Shown here in pieces: positions 57,006-63,589 of a stretch of DNA of 63,589 nucleotides. A program made the translations under genes and the position numbers. The first letter of the stretch is position 1. Each line of letters opens with the position of its first letter. The notes beneath the pieces were generated by a model, which made no database searches, was not told where the DNA came from, and saw nothing but the letters and a program-made list of their open reading frames with translations. The stretch lies in IMG/VR virus record IMGVR_UViG_3300026094_000847, positions 1 through 63,589 of that record; one strand, given 5' to 3'. The stretch comes from a virus.

Positions 57006-58013
57006 TTATTCTGCAGATTTACGTGCACGAATCTGTGCAAGAATATCCTGTGCGCGGCTTGCACCTTCTTCGCTTTCAGTGCTTTCCTGCGCAGGTTCTG
57101 CTGCCGGCTTGCTTTCTTCTGCAGGAGCAGTTTCTGCGACAGTCTCTTTAACTGGTTCTGCTGCTGGCGCAGGCTTTGGAGCGGCAACCTGTGTTTTGTT
57201 GGGATCACCTGTTGCTTGACTCATGCCAGCTGGACGGAAATACTGACTCCAGCGATCTGCGTCATAGGGTTCACCATCGACGCTGGCCTCGAACATTTCC
57301 TTCATTACCTGCATTTCGACTTCGCCTGGCTTCTTGGGTAGGAAGTCAGAAAGATTAAACAACCCATGCTTTTCGATTGCCGCCGCTTCTTCTTCAGTAA
57401 GACTGCGTTCACGACGACTCCACTGAGAAGTAGAATAGTCTGCATACCCGCCTTTTGAAGTTTTCTTGATGCGGAAGTCAACACCGCGCATATAATCAGT
57501 CGGCAGTTCTTCTAGCTCTGGATCCATTAGCGCACCCTTAATGATCTGGAAAATCTGAGGTCCGATAATAAACCTACGAATAGGATTTTCTGGTGTGTTG
57601 TCTTCTTTGATAGGATCGTCTACTACAAAGCCTTGGAAGATATACGAACGCTTCTTCCAATACTTACGACCCATGTCCTCAAGACTCGGATCTTTAAACC
57701 ATGTGCGCACTTCAGATAGGATTGGGCAGGTATCCCCTTCGCCATACATTTCTACACAGGGAATTTGTACGATTGTCTGACGGCTGTCAGTCTCGCCTTT
57801 GATGCCTGAGAAAGGCAGTTTGATCATTGCACGTTCTACCCAAAAGAACGTGTTAGAATCGTTGCCGTCTGGAAGGAATCGAAGAACGGTTTCTGAACCT
57901 TCTTGCATATTCCAGTGCGGATAAATTGCGTTGTCGCCCGGACCTGATGATCGATTGCCACCGCCGTTATTTTGCTCTTGAAGCTTTGCTCGGATTTCAG
58001 CTAATGATGCCAT
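57006..58013 (-). CDS. gp32: Single-stranded DNA-binding protein (T4 gp32)
   Basis: A 335-residue protein. A basic N-terminal start (MASLAEIRAKLQEQN), then a core OB region with CVEMYGEGDTCPIL and YWKKRSYIFQGFV that match gp32, and a C-terminal tail of acidic and Ala/Pro/Glu-rich residues. In T4 the tail contacts replication and recombination partners. Start at MASLAE because AGGAGG precedes it. Its own promoter lies 50 nt upstream. Confidence 0.94.
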   Translation of the reverse strand: MASLAEIRAKLQEQNNGGGNRSSGPGDNAIYPHWNMQEGSETVLRFLPDGNDSNTFFWVERAMIKLPFSGIKGETDSRQTIVQIPCVEMYGEGDTCPILSEVRTWFKDPSLEDMGRKYWKKRSYIFQGFVVDDPIKEDNTPENPIRRFIIGPQIFQIIKGALMDPELEELPTDYMRGVDFRIKKTSKGGYADYSTSQWSRRERSLTEEEAAAIEKHGLFNLSDFLPKKPGEVEMQVMKEMFEASVDGEPYDADRWSQYFRPAGMSQATGDPNKTQVAAPKPAPAAEPVKETVAETAPAEESKPAAEPAQESTESEEGASRAQDILAQIRARKSAE

Positions 58014-58064
58014 TATGTGCCTCCTTTGTTGTTGCCTAATGGTATGCCTAATCGCATAAAACAT

Positions 58065-58093
58065 ATTATGCGTGTTTTATTTAGCGTTGTCAA
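58065..58093 (-). promoter_or_regulatory. Sigma70 promoter for gp32
   Basis: Minus strand TTGACA, 17-nt spacer, CATAAT. An inverted repeat GCATAA/TTATGC (58054-58071) overlaps the -10 and could be an operator. Confidence 0.7.
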
Positions 58094-58120
58094 GCGGAGA
58101 TTGAATCTATTTTCCACAAT

Positions 58121-58128
58121 GATAAATA
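58121..58128 (+). promoter_or_regulatory. T4-type late promoter GATAAATA
   Basis: Plus strand, 28 nt before the DnaE-like gene, with ACGAGG in the leader. Confidence 0.5.
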
Positions 58129-58156
58129 TCTCTACCAGGCAAACACGAGGCAAAAA

Positions 58157-59833
58157 ATGAGTGCAAAATTAGACGAAGTAGAAAAGCTAGTAGAGGCTTT
58201 TGAAAGGCAACTGCCAGAAGGCAAAGAATACGAAGACAGGTTAAGAGAAGAACTAGAAATAATAGCAGATCTCAACTTTTCTAAACATTTTCTTAGAGTG
58301 GTAGAGATATTAAATCTCACCAAAGATATTCCGCATATTACTCGGGGCTCAGCAGGCAGCAGTCTTATTTGTTGGCTATTAGGTATATCCGATGTAGATC
58401 CTATTAAAGAAAGAATCCCCTTGTCACGATTTATGAATCCCAAGCGAGACGATTTACCAGATATAGATCTAGATTTTCCACATTGGAAACAAGATACTGT
58501 AATGCAGAGAATATACAAACGCTGGCCGGGACAGAGTGCAAGGGCGTCAAACTATGTGACATATAAAGAAAAGAGTGCTGTTAGAGAAGCCGCAAAACGA
58601 TTTGGCGCTCCGGGAAATCTCAAACGAGGTTTTAAACTAGAAGAAGTTATAGACAAAGACTATATTAAAGATGCAGAAAAACTTGCACAGAAATTAAAAG
58701 GTAAAAAACGCTGTATCTCTAAACATTGCGGCGGTGTGCTTATATTTGACAGACCCGTTCCTAAAAGTCTTTTAAATGCTGAGAATCAAATACTGCTAGA
58801 CAAATATGAAATTGAAGATTTAGATCATTTTAAAATAGACATATTAGCTAACAGAGGGTTAAGTCAGTTGTGGCACATTTCAGATCAGCATCTTTTAGAT
58901 TATCCAGAGCATGATGAAGCAACCGCAGAACTGTTATCATCTGGCGATGTTCTAGGCGTAACACAAGCAGAATCACCTGCAATGAAAAGACTATGCAAAG
59001 CCATCAAACCGCAATCGAGAGAAGACTGTGTGCTTGCCACAGCACTAATACGTCCAGTAGCAACAATGGGTAGACGCAAGGCCAGCTTTTTTCAAGATTG
59101 GAGCCAAGATAACTTTAGTAAAACTATTGTGTACGAAGACGATGCCATAAGCCTAATATCGGAAATCCTTGGTTGCGACCATTATGAAGCAGATATGTGG
59201 AGGAGAGCGTTTGCTAAGAAAAACGAAGAAAAAATATTTGAATTTATGCGTCTCGTTGGAGATCATCCGCGCAAAGATGAAGTTTTTATGGCTCTTAAGG
59301 AACTAAGTCATTTTGGGCTATGCAGAGCGCACGCAATTAATCTAGGCAGACTAATATGGTCTCTTGCATACGAAAAAGCACACAATAGGAGAGATTTTTG
59401 GACAGCCGCATTAAAACACTGCAAAGGATCATATGCTCGTTGGGTATATTGGCACGAAGCTAAATTAGCAGGCTCTGTGCCCAGTATTACTGAAGGCGAC
59501 GAAGTTACTGAACTACAACAGCTAGGAAAATGGCGAAGCGGCCGTTTTATACCAGGCTGTCAAGAGATTAGAAAGCCCGGACAGATTGAATTTTGTGGCT
59601 TAGTGGCCAACTATAGAGTATTTAAAAGCGGTCCAAAAGAATACATAACATTTGTTACTTTGGGCACAGGCAATGGCAAATATCTTGATGTTATTCTTAA
59701 AGGAGCCAACAGTTTTAGAGACAAACAACTGCTTTGGGGGAGAGGTAAATTGGGATATAAAAATAACTCAGAATATGTTAGTGTATACAAGTATAAAAAA
59801 TTAGCACTTAAAGAGGTTGAACATCTACAATGA
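58157..59833 (+). CDS. PHP-less DnaE-like polymerase (C-family)
   Basis: A 558-residue protein. RGSAGSSL (63-70), PDIDLDF with D102 and D104, CGGVLI, KIDIL with D228, DMWRRAFAKKNEEK and FGLCRAHAINLGRL align with the DNA polymerase III alpha palm and fingers. The end (GQIEFCGLVANYRVFKSGPK) looks like the DnaE OB-fold. The N-terminal PHP domain and about half of a normal DnaE are absent. All three catalytic acids are kept. T4-like phages normally use a B-family gp43, so this is a second-type polymerase. Confidence 0.88.
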   Translation: MSAKLDEVEKLVEAFERQLPEGKEYEDRLREELEIIADLNFSKHFLRVVEILNLTKDIPHITRGSAGSSLICWLLGISDVDPIKERIPLSRFMNPKRDDLPDIDLDFPHWKQDTVMQRIYKRWPGQSARASNYVTYKEKSAVREAAKRFGAPGNLKRGFKLEEVIDKDYIKDAEKLAQKLKGKKRCISKHCGGVLIFDRPVPKSLLNAENQILLDKYEIEDLDHFKIDILANRGLSQLWHISDQHLLDYPEHDEATAELLSSGDVLGVTQAESPAMKRLCKAIKPQSREDCVLATALIRPVATMGRRKASFFQDWSQDNFSKTIVYEDDAISLISEILGCDHYEADMWRRAFAKKNEEKIFEFMRLVGDHPRKDEVFMALKELSHFGLCRAHAINLGRLIWSLAYEKAHNRRDFWTAALKHCKGSYARWVYWHEAKLAGSVPSITEGDEVTELQQLGKWRSGRFIPGCQEIRKPGQIEFCGLVANYRVFKSGPKEYITFVTLGTGNGKYLDVILKGANSFRDKQLLWGRGKLGYKNNSEYVSVYKYKKLALKEVEHLQ

Positions 59834-60144
59834 TATATAGGTCGAGACTGCATTTATATCCTCACAAAGAACCGCAAGGCAAATCGTACATTGTCGGAGA
59901 AAAACGCGCTCTAAAAGAACTTGCTCGAGCATTGGATCGAGCCGCAAACGGACACATTGGCATTGATAATGTAAAATTATACTCTAGCGACGGTCATGAA
60001 TACGAAGTAATTATTGCCAAGGACATTGCAGAAGAAGAGTGGCAGAATCTACAATTACCTTACGAAAAAAATGCTTCGCCCGATGTGTTAGAATCAATCC
60101 AGTTGTGGGAAAGCATAAGAGAAGAATGCAAGCAGGACTATTAA
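59830..60144 (+). CDS. Small protein coupled to the DnaE-like gene
   Basis: A 104-residue protein starting MIYRSRLHLYPHKEPQGKSY, overlapping the polymerase stop (ATGA). Mixed alpha-beta, with no domain recognised. It might be a partner of the polymerase. Confidence 0.65.
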   Translation: MIYRSRLHLYPHKEPQGKSYIVGEKRALKELARALDRAANGHIGIDNVKLYSSDGHEYEVIIAKDIAEEEWQNLQLPYEKNASPDVLESIQLWESIREECKQDY

Positions 60145-62126
60145 AGTCCTGCTAGCTTTTTAAGTGTGTCAAATTCGGCTGTGTCTTCGCCGGTGTTACC
60201 GAGTTCGTCGAGCTCAACATCTTGTGTCGGAGCCATTCTTTCAATCATTCGGCTTGCGGCTTTTCCTGCGGTTTCGCCAAACTTTTTAGCAACCTGTTGT
60301 TCAACCGCAGTTGGACCTTTTGGAAACGTGCCTTTTTCTCTGTCATAAAAGCTCATTACAAAATCAGCAACTTCTTCTACTTTAAAGGTTTCGCCGTCTA
60401 CTTCAAACTCGTCCTTGCCCTGTTTTTTGGCCTTGGCCATTGCACCAGTAAACTTATTGCCTTCTTCTTGCATGTCGCCAAAGTCAATATCATCAACAAC
60501 ATCAGGTGCATTGTCCTCAAGCCAATCTTTTACCATTGGCCGAACACACTGCTCTGGGTCTTCCTTGGCCGCCTGTCTAATTTGATTAAACAGCGAAGGA
60601 TCGTCAATCACGCCTTCTAGACTTCCAATAGCATTTGTTCCGTCAACGCCGGCCGGAAAATGTTCGCCCATAAGATTGTTAAGCTGTCTTACCGCCGCCT
60701 GTTTTTCTTCGGCGTCTCTGCTGACAATAGCACTTTCTTCGCCTAGATTGTTAACCCACGATTCGAATCTATCAAACCCGTCCATCATATCATCCATTGG
60801 GTTATCATCGTATTCTTGTCTAAAATCAAAATCATCATTCTCATAGCCGCCACCGTAGTCTTGTTCGAAGCCGTCTATCATGCGATCTAAAATGCCTTCG
60901 TAATCGTCATCTGGGTGTAGATCAGCGCCGTCTACGATGTCTCCATATCTTTTTTCAATTTCTCTTTGAACATCAGGACCGTATTTTCCATTTAGAGCAT
61001 CGCTTAACATTTCGTAACCAGCATCTCCGCTGTCAGCAACCTTTTGCTTAAACTCTTCTGGATCCATTCCTTCAGCAACTTCAGTGTTGTTTTCTCCGAC
61101 TATGTCGTTATATCCTATTGTATTGTTTTCTTTCATGAGCCTATACAATACAGGAAACACATTTTCCATTTCCTCTTTAAAGCTGATTACAGTGAATTTA
61201 CTTTTGAGATCTTGCCTTACAGTTTCTGGAAGTTCCGTGTCTTGATTTTTAGAGAAGTTATCTACATAAGATTCGTAGTTCTTTTGTTTAGAAAGTCGCT
61301 TTATTTGTTCTTTGAGATTGTTTAGTTGCTCGGTTCCTTTTTCTACGATTTCTGAATTATGTTCGTTTACTAGATTGTTTTTATTAACATAGTTCTGAAA
61401 CATTTTAAGTTGTTTAATTTCTTCGCTAATTCCGGTAATGCTTGAACCTATGTCATCATATGGGTTCCCGCCGTTTGCAACATGGCGCTGCATGGCTCTA
61501 GCACCTGCAAGATGAATGTAAGGATATTTAAATCTTTCTCCTTGTGCATTCTCAATAAAAAGTGCCGAAATATTTCTAGTTCTTGCATTCGGGCTCAGCT
61601 CTTGATCATCAGTGAGTTTCTTGCTGTGCTTGATGATTAATTTTGTGTCATTTAATTTTTGGAAGCTCTGTGTCTTTGTTCCATACAGTGTGCTTTCATT
61701 CATTATGTTTTCCTCTACGGGCTCTTGCATTGTCTGTTGTGGTTCCTGCATAGCATGAGTTCGCAGGAAATCATAATCTCTTTTGTCTAGTGCGTCTTTA
61801 GTAATATCTCTTACATCAAAATTTAGGAGTCTTCTTTTTGCAAAGCCTCTTAACTCACGCAAAAAATTATACCAGTTCTTTTGTTGATCGTTGTCCATTC
61901 CCTCCGCAATTCCGGAAGAAAAGTAAACTTTCATGGACCCTTCTTCTGCAAGGCTTATCGAAACATGGCCTAGACTTTTTTCACCTTCCATGTAATTAAA
62001 ATCAAAAAAAGCAGCCAGTTTGGGATCTACAGTAATTTCGCCAGTTTCCTCTCCCAGTTTAAGGCCAGAGAACCTGCTGCGAATCTTATAAAATAGATCT
62101 TCTGAAATATTTTCTAAAGCATTCAT
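60141..62126 (-). CDS. Large protein of unknown function next to terminase
   Basis: A 661-residue acidic protein. N-terminal half is structured (LAAFFDFNYMEG, RELRGFAKRRLLNFDVRD); the C-terminal half is rich in Asp, Glu and Gly with DDMMDGFDRF and low complexity. A similar protein occurs next to terminase in related marine phages. GATAAATA ends 6 nt before the ATG and no ribosome site is visible, so a leaderless late message is predicted. A head or scaffold role is possible, not shown. Confidence 0.65.
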   Translation of the reverse strand: MNALENISEDLFYKIRSRFSGLKLGEETGEITVDPKLAAFFDFNYMEGEKSLGHVSISLAEEGSMKVYFSSGIAEGMDNDQQKNWYNFLRELRGFAKRRLLNFDVRDITKDALDKRDYDFLRTHAMQEPQQTMQEPVEENIMNESTLYGTKTQSFQKLNDTKLIIKHSKKLTDDQELSPNARTRNISALFIENAQGERFKYPYIHLAGARAMQRHVANGGNPYDDIGSSITGISEEIKQLKMFQNYVNKNNLVNEHNSEIVEKGTEQLNNLKEQIKRLSKQKNYESYVDNFSKNQDTELPETVRQDLKSKFTVISFKEEMENVFPVLYRLMKENNTIGYNDIVGENNTEVAEGMDPEEFKQKVADSGDAGYEMLSDALNGKYGPDVQREIEKRYGDIVDGADLHPDDDYEGILDRMIDGFEQDYGGGYENDDFDFRQEYDDNPMDDMMDGFDRFESWVNNLGEESAIVSRDAEEKQAAVRQLNNLMGEHFPAGVDGTNAIGSLEGVIDDPSLFNQIRQAAKEDPEQCVRPMVKDWLEDNAPDVVDDIDFGDMQEEGNKFTGAMAKAKKQGKDEFEVDGETFKVEEVADFVMSFYDREKGTFPKGPTAVEQQVAKKFGETAGKAASRMIERMAPTQDVELDELGNTGEDTAEFDTLKKLAGL

Positions 62127-62132
62127 AATAAG

Positions 62133-62140
62133 TATTTATC
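62133..62140 (-). promoter_or_regulatory. T4-type late promoter GATAAATA
   Basis: Minus strand, 6 nt before the ATG of the 661-residue gene, and overlapping the terminase stop codon. Confidence 0.6.
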
Positions 62141-63589
62141 AGACTATGCCGCTTATGTAAATAGGCATAGGCATTTCTGCTTCCTCTACTTTTTCAGCCA
62201 TTTTGTTGTAAATTGCCGGATCCCAATCGGCTAGAACAGCGGCCATCCGCACAACCAACAGACAGGCCGAAACCAAATCGTCTGTTTGCTGCCCTTTTGC
62301 CTTAAAGCCAATGCCGGTGGACACATAGTTTTTCAGCTCTGAAATAAGAGGTTTTGAATGTATGGTCATGTTGTTTTGCTCGATCAAATGCTTTAATCTA
62401 GAACAGGCAGATATTTTAGTTTTATGAGTGGTATTAAAACCTTTTCTAAATCTTCGAACATGGCCTCTACGTATAGGTTCACTCAAAAACAAACCGTGAA
62501 AGTTTTCTTCACCTATATCGTTTATTACAATAAGCGCGGATTCTCCCAGCGTGTTGTTTTCGACAGAATAATATATCTGTGGCGGGCTCCCGCGCTCCGA
62601 ACCTTGTTCGTGAACCTGTTTTAGAATTTCTCTCATAATTTTCACTTGTTCTTGTACAGGTGTCATATTGTGACGCCATTCGGCAACCTGTTCCATGCTA
62701 GGTAGCTCAAACACCTGTATTGCACCATGGTCACCGCCGGTGCCAAGGCTGGGATCCAATGCTACCAAATAAGAACAGTCTGGATCAATTTCTTTATACC
62801 AGCGGGTCTGACCCATTTTATAAATTGGCTCTTTGCCTTCTAGTTCAGCTAATTTAACGCTGTTTAGAAGTGTTTCATCATAGATTAAAAATTCGCATTC
62901 GAATTCGCGTTTAAATCGTTCTTCTCCGATTTTAGCAATTTCTTGATTGGCCCAGTCTTGATCTCTATCGGGGTGCTCATTCCAGTGTGCAAAATACGGA
63001 TAAAATCCGTTGGTTCCTGTTTCTTGTTCGTTCCCGTGCTCGTCAAATTTTTTGTTCGCTTCTGTCCAGATTAGAGCAAACTGATCTTCGTCTGAGTTAG
63101 GTGTCGATGTAACAATACATTTACCGCCCGTTGACAGTGTAGGTGATAGTGCTGTCCAAAACTCAGATGCTTTTTCTGGTGGTTGCACAAATGCAAACTC
63201 ATCGCAGTAAATTAAGGAAAGGGATTTGCCGCGTCCTGTATTTTCGGTTGTTGTAGTTGCTTCTACTCTGCTGCCATTGTCAAACTCAACTGAATTTCGA
63301 TTATAGGTATAGACGCCCGCTCTTATAAAATCAGGCAGCATCTCATATCCGTATCTAAATCGATTCATAATATCCTGGGCACCTGTATATTTGTGTGCAG
63401 CGATTAAAACCTGTGCTTCTGGCGTAAACATACTGTACCAAAGTAGATACCCTGCCGCGCAGGTGGTTTTTCCCATTTGTCTCGGCAACATAGCCACAGT
63501 ATATCTGTAATCGTGATAAGAACGGATTAGTCCCTCTTGAAAATCATAAGGAACAAAGTCAATACTACCTCGTGTAGGATGCTGGATTT
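62139..63589 (-). CDS. terL: Terminase large subunit (T4 gp17 type), N-terminus beyond the window
   Basis: The frame is open to the right edge; the window holds about 483 residues. Walker A is RQMGKTT after VPYDFQEGLIRSYHDYR, Walker B LIYCDEFAF, the coupling segment VTSTPN, and the nuclease domain has LVALDPSLG, VENNTLGE and DDLVSA. It packages DNA with ATP and cuts concatemers. The N-terminal region lies outside, so the start is unknown. Confidence 0.95.
   Translation of the reverse strand, partial: IQHPTRGSIDFVPYDFQEGLIRSYHDYRYTVAMLPRQMGKTTCAAGYLLWYSMFTPEAQVLIAAHKYTGAQDIMNRFRYGYEMLPDFIRAGVYTYNRNSVEFDNGSRVEATTTTENTGRGKSLSLIYCDEFAFVQPPEKASEFWTALSPTLSTGGKCIVTSTPNSDEDQFALIWTEANKKFDEHGNEQETGTNGFYPYFAHWNEHPDRDQDWANQEIAKIGEERFKREFECEFLIYDETLLNSVKLAELEGKEPIYKMGQTRWYKEIDPDCSYLVALDPSLGTGGDHGAIQVFELPSMEQVAEWRHNMTPVQEQVKIMREILKQVHEQGSERGSPPQIYYSVENNTLGESALIVINDIGEENFHGLFLSEPIRRGHVRRFRKGFNTTHKTKISACSRLKHLIEQNNMTIHSKPLISELKNYVSTGIGFKAKGQQTDDLVSACLLVVRMAAVLADWDPAIYNKMAEKVEEAEMPMPIYISGIV

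Overview
The window looks like about 63.6 kb from the genome of a large T4-like tailed phage. The T4-type replication, recombination and packaging set is clear: an ATP-dependent DNA ligase, gp41-type helicase, gp61-type primase, a probable gp62-like clamp-loader small subunit, UvsW, UvsX with a probable UvsY partner, gp32 and the large terminase. Promoters of two kinds are visible: host-type sigma70 promoters (TTGACA-17-TATACT) in the early region, and T4-type late promoters of the form NATAAATA. Its many metabolic and surface-modification genes resemble those of marine myoviruses. A C4-type 5-aminolevulinate synthase hints at an alphaproteobacterial host, but that is inference.

Layout. (1) 0-5 kb: 5-aminolevulinate synthase, a nucleotidyltransferase/cupin pair, ClpP, an HNH endonuclease and DNA ligase. 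(2) 5-12 kb: an AT-rich accessory segment whose core (5.9-9.9 kb) is a tightly overlapping run of two 2-oxoglutarate-oxygenase-like proteins, a PLP-aminotransferase-like protein, an amidinotransferase and a radical SAM enzyme. This looks like an uncharacterised biosynthetic operon. YqgE-like and further conserved phage genes follow. (3) 12-14.2 kb: a ferredoxin-NADP reductase-like gene and small genes ending in a ParB-like protein. (4) 14.2-28.7 kb: a visibly more GC-rich early region of about 40 small genes, three tRNAs and 27 near-identical sigma70 promoters, many overlapping the end of the upstream gene. It includes one promoter-terminator unit that seems to make a structured small RNA. Arrays of AAAGTGTG-type repeats in opposite orientation lie at its two ends. 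(5) 28.7-43 kb, mostly leftward: oxygenases, helicase, primase, carbamoyltransferase, a SufT-like protein, a 188-residue DnaE-like protein, the probable clamp-loader subunit and UvsW. (6) 44-55 kb: a cell-surface or glycan cassette with five paralogous GT-B-like proteins, several GT-A glycosyltransferases, a flavin-dependent halogenase, a cytidylyltransferase-cupin fusion and two methyltransferase-like proteins. (7) 55-63.6 kb: UvsY-like, UvsX, gp32, a PHP-less DnaE-like polymerase, a large protein of unknown role and the terminase, which runs off the right edge.

How it may work together. The early region is built for immediate, independent transcription of many small, presumably host-directed proteins. 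The leftward block then supplies DNA replication and recombination. Late promoters drive the terminase-neighbour, virion and some auxiliary genes; six of them sit 5-6 nt before an ATG, predicting leaderless messages. The accessory enzymes (haem precursor synthesis, Fe-S assembly, FNR, radical SAM, many 2OG oxygenases, halogenase, carbamoyltransferase) form an unusually rich redox and tailoring chemistry whose products cannot be read from sequence.
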